Source: Yamagishiella unicocca
Taxonomy: Eukaryota; Chlorophyta; Chlorophyceae; Chlamydomonadales; Volvocaceae
Direction: 5' to 3'
DNA length: 64,000 nucleotides
Assembly (NCBI GenBank): GCA_003116995.1
Contig: BDSL01000030.1
Location: 248,001 to 312,000, forward strand
In this document: in pieces, positions 23,635-36,400 of the stretch
Numbering within the stretch: position 1 is the first letter of the stretch
Layout: each line of letters starts with the position of its first letter
Position numbers and translations under genes: made by a program
The notes under the pieces: model-generated
Databases searched by the model: none
What the model was told of the DNA's origin: nothing
Seen by the model: only the letters and a program-made list of their open reading frames with translations

Positions 23635-26600
23635 CTACTTGGTGTTGTACGGCTCCTCCTTCTGCTCGATCACCTGCTCCACCATGACCTTCTGGATGGT
23701 GTACTCCTTCTCCGGGAAGTGCGAGCCGTATAGCTCGCGCTTGAAGTCCAGCTGCAGCGCGGCGAGGTTGCGGCGGCTCTCCATGTACGCCTTCCAGTCG
23801 TCCAGCCCGCGTTGCCGCTCCTGCAGCACATCGGCGTCGGCCTGCGCACGCGGAGGGCGGGACCCAGGGAGGCGGCCGCGGGGAGGGGGCCCGGGCGCGA
23901 AAGGGATGGCGGTTAGGCATACCGGTAATCCAGCAAGGTGGACGAGGAGAGCATCCTCTAGGGAAGAGATGGAGACGCGGGGGCCCACAGGGCAACATGA
24001 AAGCGATGGAAGCAAGGGCAGAGACGGCAGCGGGTGCCCTTTGCAACCGAGGTGGAACCCAAACCGAGCCGGAGAAAAAGCCGCACCTGCATGAGCAGCT
24101 GCTCGTCCTCCTCGTCGTACCGCTTGGAGTACTGCTTGAGGTTCTTGGCGATCTCCACCTCCTTCTCGGGCGGCAGCAGGCTGGGCATGCGCGGCCGCCA
24201 GCTGAACTGGTACAGCTTGTCCCGCTGGGTGCTGCGCAGCAGGAAGACAAGGCAGGGCCGAAACGGGCGGGGGGCAGCACAGCGTGACACTTTGATGCGT
24301 TGCGGACAGGCAGCAAAACGTACGTAACGGAAAACGAGGACATACCAAATGCTTTTGCCGAGCGGCACGGCCCGACGTGTCAGAAGGATGCCCCAAGTGC
24401 ACATTCCGCAAGGGCAGGGACTGAAATGTAGCCAGGGCGCCTCGGGGGACAGGCACCCGCCCAACTCCGCTATCATATGTGGTAGAACGGCACACACCTG
24501 TATAAGAGCTTCCCGCCGAAGGACCAGAGGTTAACGCCGTTCTCCATCTGCTGCACGTGCGACACAATGGTGGCCACGTAGCGGCCTGTCGGGTCCCACT
24601 CCACGTCCGTGGCCATGAAGTGCTCCGCAGTGGCCATGGTCTCCATCTCGTCCACGTTGAAGAACTCCAGCTGGCCGTTGAAGTTCTTGAGGCCCGCCAG
24701 CACGATGTTGCGGCCCTGGGGCGACCAGCTGATGGCGTTACAGGCGCGGCTCTCCAGCACCTCTGCAGGGGGAGGACAGGGCAGCGCGGCGTTGCGCCGT
24801 GGGGGCCGGGTGAGCTCAAGCACCGCCACGAGGCTTATCCGTTGGCCCGGGAGCCCGACGGCCCATGGAGCAGCTGCAGCTCAGACGACGACCTTGTAAA
24901 GAAACAATTGAAAGCGGTTGCGGAGGTCTGAGGCGGTCATCAGCATGAAAGTCGAAAGTAACGCTGCGTTGATGGGGCGTCGCGTGAACTCTATTATGCC
25001 CTTGCTGGTGCTGACTTCACCTCTGCTACCCAGCGACCCGCCACCCGGCGCCACTCACTCAGCTCCTTCACGCCCAGGCGGCCCTTGTCGTCGCGCATTG
25101 AGAAGAACGAGATGGACGGGCGCGGCCCGTCGCCGTGTACCAGCGTGAAGCGATGCCCCTTGGGCTCCCACGCAAAGTTGAGGACCCGCTCCTTGGTGTT
25201 CTTGAGCTCAAACACCTGGGGCGCAGCGATGGTGGTGGTGGCAGTGGTGGGTGTGGTGGTGGGGGAGGGGGGATAAAGACGCGGTAAACAGCGCGATGCC
25301 GGGGAGCTCAGCAGCGGACATCACAGCGCTGGCGGAAACGCGCACAGAAAACCCCAAGCCCGAGCTTCACATCCCAGGCTTTGCAATCCACGCCGTCCTC
25401 GCCAGTCGTCATGCTATGTTTATGCGCGTGTGCTGCAAGGCTCCGAGTCCTGTGCTCATTCCAAGTTTGGGAGGGCTGTTCCGGTGGCGCATCTGCGGCT
25501 GGCCCTTGATCGGCCGCAGTGGGTCACTGGCTGGTGACACCGATACGGCACCGCACCTCAAGCGGCACGTCCTTGTCCTTCACGCAGAAGATCTGGAAGC
25601 TGGTCGTTGTCGACTTCTTGGTCTTGGTCCAGGCCTCCACCTTGACCGCCAGGTACGTGCCCTGGGGGTGCCAGTACAGCTTGACGTCTGCGGAACCGCG
25701 GGCAGCGCAGCATACCGCAGGGCACGGATCAGAGGGGGGAAGGTGGCCTTGGGGGGGAGGTGGCCTCGGGGGAAGCGAGCTCAACATGGCCAACCAGGCG
25801 CCACTGGAGGTGCTAGTAAGGCGGTGGTGGGCTTCGGCAGCCTGTCGTACTGTCGGTGCTTGGAGCCCCCGCCTGTCGTCCCATGGAAAGGGCCCCTCAG
25901 GAATCCAGGTGGGGTGCTGAATGACAAAAACTCTGCAGGCTGTGCTTTTCGCGCCACGTAGGAGCAAAGCCCCTCAACACCACCAGGCGGTGACGCGGCC
26001 GCAAGGCTACTGCACGCTGCTGCCGAGAGGAGTGTGTGGCAATTGCGCGAGGCTGTGTCGGGTCTGCTCTCAAGACCTGTCCTGTGTGCTGCTGCCAGCG
26101 CTCGTGGCTGCCACGCAGTCGCAAAACCGGTATGAGTGGATTCTGGATTCCGAGGCGGCCCCAAACGTGCCGAGTGAACCCCTGCCGAAGGATGCTGCTC
26201 CTCGCCAGCCGAAGGATGCTGCTCCTCGCTTGTGGCTGCACGAGGTCCTTCGCGGAGGCCTGCTGGCAGCCCCCATGGCGCGGTTTTTAGGCCCAACCCC
26301 CCGCGCGCGTGCGGCTGTGGGAATACGCCACATACATGCTGCGACCGAAAGCCCGGGCTGCTGCGTCCGCTGGTATCGCTGCTCACCACCTCGTCGCTGC
26401 TGCGAGCTCTTGGCAGAAAGCTGCGGCGGGGCTGCGCTGCGGGTCGCGACACCCGTCCAAGACCTGACCTGGGCCCGGAGCACGCGCTCCCGCATCCGCC
26501 GTAAATAGGGCAGCTGCTCATGTCGCGATCAACCCGTCGTGCTTCAGCAGAGGCTGTTAGGTCAACGTAGTCAAGATGTGCCAAGGCCAATGTCGCGCCA

Positions 26601-29600
26601 GAAAGGCATGCCGAAGAAGCCACATACCGTTACTTGAAACGACGGGACAGCGTCAGGCTGTATCGTTGCTGATGAGGGCGTTGCCTCGCCGATGCGTCCC
26701 TTGCCACCCTGCGCCTCTCCCCTTGGATTATTGCGGTACCCCCCCCCCCCTCGCCAGCACATCTGGCCCCGGTGCGCCCAAGGACGTGTCGGCGGCGGCC
26801 GCTCCCCAGTCCCCACCAAACGAACATCCCTCGGCTCACCGCTGACGTTGAGCATGTTCTTCTGGCGGAGCTCCTGGCGCTCCGGGATCTTAATCAGCAC
26901 AATACGCGCGGGCTGGTTGCCCTGCTCGGCGCTGTACGCCGCCAGCAGCGGCTCCGCGGGGCTCCACTCGAAGTCCTGCGAGCGGAGGCGAGAGTTGGAC
27001 AGGATACGTTGAAGGAAAGCAAAGCTACCGCGCGGGAGTCCACTTTCACTAACAGCCCCGCTAATGCCAATCAACGCAACCTGTCCTTGTAAATGTCAAG
27101 GGACTGCCTCATTGCACCCTCTTGCCCATTTCCGACTCACCGCGTAGATAACGCCACGCAGCAGGCACCTAATATACTCCACGTCCTACTGTCTCCACTA
27201 CCCCACCAACACTGGCATCGCACGCACCGACCCACCAGCCCGCCCCGCACCGCCCACCTGCACGCCGTCCAGCTTCAGCGACTCCTTGCCTAGCAACCCC
27301 ATATGCGGGCACTCGAAGATGGAAATCTTGCCGCGGCCGAGGCGCGCGAAGTAGAGGTCATCGCGGCCACCCCCCCACTTGAACACAGGCCACTTCAGCG
27401 CGCCGTTGGGACCGGCTGACGTGCCGACCGCGTACTCGTCCACGGGGCCCTCAAACTTACGCAGGAGCTTGCCGGAGCGCAGGTCCCAGATGTTGATGAG
27501 TACGTGGAACGAGTCCCGTGCGGTGACTGGTTCGTGGCTGGTGTATGACAGGATGTACTTCTCATTGGGCGAGAAGTCGACCAGGCGCACATTGGGATGC
27601 GCGAAGCGGTTGAGGCGCGTGAAGGACGGGCCTCCCCAGATCGCCATACCCTGCCTGTGCATGGTGGACAGCATGGTGCCCTGCGGCGACCACTGCACGA
27701 ACGACTCCGTCCAGTACTCGCGCTGAAAGGCCACGTCAGCGCGGCCGCGCTTGCCGTCGTTGAAGCACACCGTGGTGTTGTCGCCGTGGCGCATGATGTA
27801 CTGGTCGCGGCCCAGCTTGTCCGCCAGCCAGTTGTGCAGGTTCTCCTGTGAGAGGGCGGCGTGCGCGGGAGGACGGAGTGCTTGGCATCAGCTGGGAGGA
27901 TCGAATGGGAGAAGGGGAGAGGGAGAGGGAAGACTGGGGGACGCTACGGAGGGCGCGCTGGCGAGGCCCATGTGGCGTGCGGCAGGGGGGATAGGGGCAA
28001 GAGGGGGTAGGGGCCGGGTCGTCCACTCCATGACCGCACGCCTCCCCACACACGACGTGGATGGCGATCTCGTAGCGTATCCCAGGGGCGCCGCGGGGAT
28101 GGCCCCACGGAGGACGACGAGACAAACATCCTTCCGCCACTATCCACGGCCTCGTTTGGGATTTCTACATCTTGCCACCGCCACCAACGTAACTTTCGCG
28201 GCCGTTTCCCGTGCGTGGGACCCAAATGCACGAACGCTACAACTTCGCATCCAGTATGCCGTACACCGGCAGGTGCAGGTGCCACACCCAACTCGCAAGA
28301 CGGACAAGCTGGTGGCTCCACATGCATGCTAGTGCCGGTCCGTGTGCACAGTACGAAGTGGAATATCCAGACGGTAAGTCCACATGGACCTGCCACCTAT
28401 GCTCGCCGGGCTGAAAACGGTCTTTGCTGGTTGCTCCATGTCCGGGTCCCATCCCGCCAGCTCCGTGCGCCTGCCCTGTGTCCTTACAAGCTGCCAGTCC
28501 GCTGAGCCTGGCTGTGCGCCGTACTGCCAACACGGCATCCAGCGCGGCATCCAAACACTGTGCAGCACCCCGACGGCGCAGTCCGCCCGCGGATTGCTGC
28601 CGTACTGGTAGCTGCTGCTGCGGATCTGGAGGTCATGGCGCTAGTCCCAACGGCCGCGTGCCATGGGCGCTGCACCACAAGGGTCCGCTTTTGGCTTGCA
28701 AGGGCGGCTCCGCCAACGCGCCGAATCTCAGTGCGTTGCCAAGCAGCCTGGCTACGCCGCCGTCTCCAGCCTGCGCCAGGGCTGTCTCCAGCACCCCGTG
28801 TCGGCCAGCACCGGCGTCTCCACGGCGCCAGCTGCTGGTCTGAACAAGCTCAACAGTGACCTCTACGAATCGCCATCGGCTTTGGCTCATCCTTCTGTGC
28901 TAGCACCGTTTCAAGCTTAACGAATTGCCGCGTTTATGCCACCCGTGGTTGGCTGCCCCTGCGTCGCCGATAAAGTGCCCGCTGCGATGCTTGGCTCACG
29001 CGCGAGCACACCGCAACTGACCGCCACTGACCTGACTGCAGAGCGGCTTGCAGCTTGGGCAGACACAAAAGGATACGCCCTCATACGGAGAGCAGAGACC
29101 CTCCAAAACCGTGCCAACTGTACCAGGTATTGAACACCCGCAGCTTGCCCCCTCCCCACCGCACCGGCTGCTTGTAGGGTGCTGGCTCCAGAGGGGCGTA
29201 CTCGTCGGGAACCTTAGCATACTTGTCAAAGTCGTCAAAGCGGCAGAGCGTCAGCTTGTGGTTCTTGTCCAGCTGATAGCCGTTCACGAAACGCTCGTCT
29301 ACGAGAGCAGCGTCCGCATCCTACGCATTCACGCGTCACGGACAGGTTTAGGGTTACAATCCGCAGGGAGGAGACACGGACCGTGTCGCGAGGCGACGGC
29401 GGCCGAAGCGTGCACGCGAGAATTCCCACCTCCTTACGAGCAAGCTCCACGAACGCAAATCCTTTCGTTGTCTTTGTTGCTTCGTCCAAGGGCATAAAGA
29501 TGCCGTCTGCAATAGGTACACAAAAATCAGGCGCGTGCGCACCGAAAATTTACGCGCGCCGCCCTCAAAAGCACGATACGCCCACAAGGCCTTAAGCAAA

Positions 29601-30028
29601 CATGGTGGCCCTGGATCAAACACAACTCTTTGAGCAAAAGCACCTCCACTCACTGTCGCGGACGTCCCCCAGCTTGGTAGCGATGGTGCGGACCACGTTC
29701 ATTAGCTTCTCATACTTCTCCTCCGGCGCCTTGGGTAAATTTTGGATCACTGTGCCCGAGAAAGCATAAGCACACGTGGTTGCTGTGATCTGATGCCTTG
29801 CGGGGCCTAGCTTGTCGGCAGCCGCCGCCCCTCACCTATGCAAGATCCGAACCCGGACTGCGTCTGGACGTCCTCCTCCTTTACGTCGTCGTCATCGCTC
29901 CGAATGCCCATATCATCGCCATCAGGCAGGATCAGCTCCTCAAGTTCGAAATTCTCAAAAGGGAAGCCTGGCGGCAGGTCCGGAAACAGGTCTCGAGCTA
30001 CCTCGAGGGGGTCCATGTCCAGCACCAT
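23635..30028 (-). CDS. EIF3B: Translation initiation factor eIF3 subunit B
   Basis: Eleven exons close in phase to 716 residues, close to the ~712 of plant eIF3b: 30028-29836, 29749-29654, 29506-29430, 29320-29165, 27845-27258, 26975-26840, 25687-25557, 25215-25059, 24762-24498, 24231-24087 and 23841-23635. An acidic N-terminus precedes an RRM (~65-165, with DEATKTTKGFAFVELARKE). A beta-propeller of WD40-like blades follows (WTESFVQWSPQGTMLSTMH, AEHFMATDVEWDPTGRYVAT), and then the C-terminal eIF3-binding helix with SWRPRMPSLL. The protein is a scaffold of eIF3 on the 40S subunit. Exon 4 ends after YKQP and joins ENLHNWLADK, leaving a 1.3-kb intron. The gene is head to head with the Polo-like kinase. 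Confidence 0.96.
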
Positions 30029-30427
30029 GGCTGCTAGTGATGCTTACAGTATGGCGACTTGGGTGGAAAGTGACCGAATTTCGGCAAGGAGGGTCAGGTA
30101 TGAACGATGACGACTGCACGGCAATACGGGCTGCGTCAAGTTTTAAGCATTCACCCACACAGTAGTTCATACAATCATACTTGCGCTATTGATCAGGGCA
30201 TGCACTACAAATGAAACCTGAAGCTTACCGCAACTAGACGAATAGTGCCATTGTTCTTGCGTCGTTTACCGTCCGGACAATCAATCTGCAGGATAGTGGT
30301 GCCTAGAGGACCCACGGTTTTGGGCTGGCTGCAATGGGGAAGGCCGCCAGCATTGCTTCCCTGGCTTTTAGCCATTGAGGTTTGAGGAGGGGGCATTTCA
30401 ACGGCCTTGCAGCGCCTGTACGCAGCA
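30029..30427. promoter_or_regulatory. Shared promoter region of eIF3b and Polo-like kinase
   Basis: The two coding starts diverge across 399 bp, which must hold both promoters and leaders. No TATA box or named element stands out. Confidence 0.5.
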
Positions 30428-33400
30428 ATGCACAGGAGGCGGCCGGTTATTGTAAGTGGCAAGATAATTGAAGTAAATTGGAGAAGTCGGCCTCCTCCTC
30501 CGCGAACGCAACTCTTGCGAGCCGAACGACGCCGTTGCCGCACAGGCCTGCCCCCCGGTGATTTACTACGCGGAGGATGGGGAGAACGAGTCCTTCGTTA
30601 AGCATCGGTAAGTCGTCGGGATTAGGCGATAACCGAGGACTCGGGTGTGGAGTATGTTGGCAGTACGCATCCCTACTCACCCGTTACAACCGGTCTTCCC
30701 CCCTTTCATTCCCAGCCCTGACATTTTGGGACCTTGGATCCTCGTGTGCGTAAGCTGATAGAGGCCAGCCTGAAAAGTTTGCTCGACGGTTATTCCCTGG
30801 CCTCCATGTCCACCCCGCAGGCTGCTGGGGTATGGAGGCTTTGCAGCCGTGTACGAGGTGGAGCGCGTATCGGACAGATGCCGCATGGCCGCAAAGGTGC
30901 AATAGCATGCAGGGGGGCTGTCAGGCGGGACCAAACCCAACGCATCCCGTCTTCAGTATCATCGTTCCCCCCCACGTTCGGTCGTAACCGCTGTCCAGTC
31001 CCGCCTAGCTCCCCCCGGCCCCCTTACAGAGGTTCCACTGATTTCCTCTTGACGGGGTCGGTTGGGAGGGGCGGTCCGCCGAGTCTTCTGCCGTTGTAGG
31101 GCGGAAGGCTTCAGGCGCCCATGTCACCGTCACAGGCCACAGCCTTGGGCGTGTGGACACAGCACCCTTAAAGTCCTGCCCCCGCACGGCGCTCACCTCT
31201 CCAACGGGTTACAACCCCCCCTTTGCCTAGTGTCTAAGACACATATTACGCCCATCAAGCCTGTCATCAACTCCTGTTACTCCTCAGGTTGAGGCCCCAA
31301 GGGCCTTCAAGCCCGCTAACATGATGCAACAGCTGCAGCTGCCACTCGCAAACTTCACTCCCGTCCTTAGCGGCCCCACCTCGCCACGCGGGGGCGCGTA
31401 TCCGCCTTGACCTGTCGGAACCGGTTGCCCCGCCGCCGCCGCCCTACCCCGTCATGACTATTTCGTGTCCAACGGTTTCCTCGCCCCCTCGTGCCCCAGG
31501 TCCTGCCGCTCAGCTCCCTGGCCGACGCCAACAAGCTGCGTCGCGTGCAGAACGAAATCGACATCAACCAGCTGGTGCACCACCCGCACGTGGTGACCTT
31601 TCTGGGTTCCTTCCAGGACGACCAAAACGTGTACCTGCTGCAGGAGCTGTGCTGTGAGTGCGGCACCACCCTGTGGGGACACGGCAGGGGAGGGAGGGGA
31701 GGGCACAGGAGGGCAGGGGAGGTCAGCGCCCGAGGAGGGATGGTGCGGAGGGAGGTGGATCAGCCGCACTGTCAGGTCGGGTCGAGAGCGGAGTCGACTG
31801 GATGCGGATGGAAGCTTCCGAAGAGAGGGGTTCCAAGAGGGTGGGTCGTGGACACGGATTCTTGGGGGAACATCGGAGACTGAGGGCCTTAGCTACCTCC
31901 GCTAGGATTGCCAAAGTAGGAAACACGCCAGGGCAATGTTTTTCCTCCTCTATGTGGGAAACGGGATGTGCGCTCCGCCCACCGGAGGGAGCCCGCAGAC
32001 GTGCCCCGGGCGCACCACCCAGCTGCCGCCAGGTGGCTCACGCGGGGCGCCGGCCGCCGCTTCACCGACCCACGGCGGAGCAGCAGCTCGCTGACAACAC
32101 CGCCCACCCGCTGACACCCCGCGTACACCGCCCACCCGCTGACACCCCGCGTACACCGCCCGCCCGCTGACACCCCGCGTACACCGCCCGCCCGCTGACA
32201 CCCCGCGTACACCGCCCACCCGCTGACACCCCGCGTACACCGCCCGCCCGCTGACACCCCGCGTACACCGCCCGCACGCTGACACCCCGCGTACACCGCC
32301 CACCCGCGCAGGCATAACGTTGAGTGAGCTGCTGAAGCGTGTGGGGCGGATGACCGAGCTACAGGCGGCTCACGTCTTGTGGCAGGTACTTCGAGGGCCG
32401 GGGGCCGCGCAGGGGATGGGGGATAACGCAGTGTGAGGTCCTTTTACTTTCAAAAACCGTCAACGTTGTCCGGATCATGCACAAGGCACCACTCGTCGGA
32501 GGCTCTAAGCATGAAACGGCGTAACCGCGGATGACAGGAAGGCGTAAGAACCCCAGCTTACACTTTCCTGTCATCCGCGGTTACGCCTTTTCATGCTTAC
32601 AATTCGTATCGAGACCAGGATTATCAGCTTAGGCGTGCGGATTCGTCAGGAAGCGTTGAGGGGGTTAACGAGGAAGGCGCGGTCGGATGGGATGACATGG
32701 AAGGCAGCATCCCGCAGGCGCAGGGGGCCGCCGCACTGTGGGTTGTTGCATGATGGCACACGGCATGCTGGCGCTGGTGGGGGGTTGCGGACATGCGGTG
32801 CCGGAACGCACCTCACGCGGCGGGTAGGAGCTGAGGTGAGGAAGTGGAGGGGTCGGTGAGCTGGTAGGAAGTGGAGGGGTCGGTGAGCTGGTAGGAAGTG
32901 GAGGGGTCGGTGAGCTGGTAGGAATTGGAGGGGTCGATGAGCTGGTAGGAAGTGGAGGGGTCGGTGAGCTGGTAGGAAGTGGAGGGGTTGGTGAGCTGGT
33001 AGGAAGTGGAGGGGTCGGTGAGCTGGTAGGAAGTGGAGGGGTCGGTGAGCTGGTAGGAAGTGAGGGGTCGGTGAGCTGGTAGGCCCACATCGCATTACCC
33101 CGCGGCGCGTGGTGGCTGCCGTGGATGGCACGTGGTGGCTGCCGTGGATGGCACGTGGTTGCTGCCGTGGATGGCACGTGGTGGCTGCCGTGGATGGCAC
33201 GTGGTGGCTGCCGTGGATGGCACGTGGTGGCTGCCGTGGATGGCACGTGGTGGCTGCCGTGGATGTTACGTGGTGGCTGCCGTGGATGTTACGTGGTGGC
33301 TGCCGTGGATGGCACGTGGTGGCTGCCGTGGATGGCACGTGGTGGCTGCCGTGGGCCCAGGGTCGCCCTCCCGGGTCGTATCAAGTTAGGATGCGGTCTA

Positions 33401-36400
33401 GTTCACCGCGCCCCCCCTTTCCAACCCTCTCCGAAACCACCCGGGGCAGGTCCTCTCCGCGCTGGAGCACCTGCACGGCTCCGGCGTGGCGCACCGGGAC
33501 CTCAAGCTCTCCAACATGTTCCTCGGCCGCGACGGCACCGTCAAGGTCGGAGACCTAGGTCTGGCCTGCCACCTGCCCTCGCCTACCTCCCGCCGGCGAT
33601 CCACGTGCGGCTCGCTCAACTGGATGGCCCCGGAGGTGCTGCGGCCGGGGCAGAGCGGATACGGGCTCGAGGTGGACATCTGGGCCCTGGGGGTGATGCT
33701 CTTCACGCTCCTGGTGGGGCGGCCGCCCTTCGCCAGCCGCGCCGGTAACGATGCCGAGGACGCGCCGCAGCTGAGCACCTGCAGCCGTATCCTGCAGGGC
33801 CTCTACTGCCTGCCAGACCACGACGAGGTGCCGCTGGGGGTGGAGGCGCGGCACCTGGTGGCGCAGCTACTGGCGGTGAACCCGGCGGCGAGGCCGACGC
33901 TGGCGGAGATCACCGCGCACGCGTTCTTCAAGGTGCACCTCAGGCCTCTGGTGGCGGCGCGCCAGCCGCTGGCGTTGCAGCCGTCGTTGGACCATGCTAC
34001 GCAGCAGCAGCTACAGCAGCAGCTACAGCAGCACCAACAACAGCTGTGTGGTGCGGATCGAGGGGGGGAGGTGTTGTTGTTGGTGGTGGGGGCGACGGAC
34101 GGGGCGACGGGCGACTCCAATCCGTTGTCGCCGCTGCTGGCGCCTGCGGTGTCGTCGGCGATAGACTTGCGGCTGGTGCTGTGCGCCGCGGGGCTGGAGG
34201 CGGTAGCGGCGTCGGCTGCTGGCGGCACCGGAGCGCGGGACAGCACCAGCGGGTCGTACATGGAGCTGTCGCAGAGCGAGCAGTGCAGCGTCACAACCAC
34301 CGCAACCACCATCGCCGGCCAGGGCGACGCGAAATGGCACTCGGGCATGGACGACCCCTTTGCGCGCCACTCCCACAGCCACGAACCACGCCGTTCCCGC
34401 TCGCACTCGCACTACCCGCCGCACCGCCTGTCGGAGCAGATGGCGCCGCCTCCTGCCAGCATGGAGCAGAACTCCAAGTCGCCCGGCGGGAGGAAGTACG
34501 TTTCTCGGCGCAGCGTCGTAAACGCCCGCTGCCGCGGCAGCTCGCTGTCCAACAGCGGCACAGACGGCGGCGGCAACGGCAGCACCATCTCGAGCATCGC
34601 CAACGGCGGCGGCGGCGCTGGTGCTGACGGCGCCGGCGGCAACGGTTTCTTCAGGACATCATCCACAGCAAACTCCAACCTCGCCAGCACTTCCTCCAGG
34701 CTGGCGCAGCCGCACCAACACCAGCAGCACCACTCGCCCCCCCAACGCTGGCGGGAGCTCACGCTGCAGGTCTCCTCCGTAGGCATGAGCAGCAGCAGCC
34801 GGACTGTGCCGGGTGCGGGTCCCGACCAGGACCTGCCGCCGCCTGGCGCCGATGCTGCCGTCCGGCCGGGCGGCCCCATCAACACGGCTCCCGCCGGGTC
34901 GTACGCACGCTCCCCTGCCTACCGGGGGGCTCTGGGCGGCGAGTCGTGCGGGCTGGAGATGGACGCCAGCAGCTACGGCGACGGCGGCGGGGCGCTGGAC
35001 CCGATGGCGCTGATGCGCAGCTACACCAGCCTCACGCACAACCTGTCGATGCCCTCGAGCTCCCACACCAACAGCCGCCGCAGCAGCTATCACCTCGCCA
35101 GCCGCGCACAGACCGTGCTGGCGCTTCAGCAGCAGAGCCAGCAGGACCTCCGGCGCCGCACCACAGGCGAGAACCTGGCCATCGACCTCTCGGCTGCGCT
35201 GGCCACCACCTCGCCGGGCGGCGTCGCAAGCGGATGCAGCGGGGTGGGGTCCAGGCTGGGGCTCCCGCCCGCGCTGCTGCGCGCGGCCTTCCTCAGCCAC
35301 CACCCCACCGCGCACGGCCGCCGGCTGCAGCTGAGCCGCTCCGCCCACAACCGCAACGGCATGCGCAGCAGCGCCCTGGGGCTGCGCAGCGGCCCCGCCG
35401 GCGCCGCCGACGACATCGAGAACGACGGCAGCAGCGACACCATCCGCTCCTACGCCGACAGCCTGGAGGCCATGCTGCTGGGGGGCGGCCGCAACGCCAC
35501 CGCGCACACTCGCCACGGGCCCGCGCCCGTGGCGCCCTCGGGGGCATCTCAGCGTCCCTTCTCCAACGATAGCAACAACCAGAGCACCGGCGCCGCTGGT
35601 GCTGCTGCTCCGCAGCCCTGCCCGGTCATCCTCCGTCACGGCCGCAGCTCCACCGGCTCTCCGGCGTTTCGAGGCATCTCCGGCACCATCACGCGACCCA
35701 TGTTCCCCGCCAGCGGCTCGTTGAACAATGCGACGGCGGCGGGGACGTCGTCATGCAGCCGTCTGATTACCGCACACTCGGCGGCGTACGCCAACTCCAT
35801 GCCGGGCGGGCAAACCATGCCCGAGGTGGACCCGAACTCCGCTGTGGGAGCAACCGCCAGCGCCTCCGACACCGGGGGCCGACTGCTCGCGGGCTTGGGC
35901 TCCAGGACCAGCCCCTTCACCAACGGTGCCGTCGCAGCGGCGCCGACCTCGGCGGCGACGACACCGTACGACAGTGGGCCGCTGTCGCTGGCTGTTTTTG
36001 CCGTGAATCCGGGCAGGGCGGGGCCCCCTCGGACGGCCAACTCCCCCTCGTCGTACTACGACATGCCGACGCTCCAGGCGGGCATGTGCTCCTCGGATGA
36101 CGTGGCGTTGGAAAGCCCCATGGGTGAGCCTTGGAACGAGGATCAGGCCGGGCGGCGCACGACGGCGTTGGCGACAGCGATGGTTACAGCGGCGGCGGCG
36201 GCGCCCGATCGCGGCGGCACTGTGCTGCAGTTCCGTCCGCCAGCGGCTGGCGGCATCTGCTCCGACCGCCAGGCCGACGCACTGGCCGGCGGGCAGCAGC
36301 ACCGGCCGTCCAGGGACCAGCAGCTGGCGCTGGGCGGGAGGGCGCTGGCACACCAAGGGGACTCGCACCCTGCGGGAGTAGTACCGGGTGCGGCTGCGGG

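Noticed and set aside
26180..26235. Two copies of a ~22-bp CCGAAGGATGCTGCTCCTCG repeat
   Set aside because: A short two-copy intronic duplication in eIF3b; too small to interpret.
27850..29160. Plus-strand frames within the 1.3-kb eIF3b intron, possible nested gene
   Set aside because: They are Arg/Pro/Ala-rich shadow frames without homology; the eIF3b join YKQP/ENLHNW explains the region as an intron.
31889..32315. Minus-strand frames with GVRGVSAGGRCT-like repeats
   Set aside because: They arise from the 28-bp intronic minisatellite and have no start context, homology or splice partners.
32646..33748. Several long repetitive open frames on both strands (Pro/Ser/Thr-rich and Trp/Gly-rich)
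   Set aside because: They are translations of 27- and 23-bp minisatellites inside PLK introns, open by repeat structure and not by selection.
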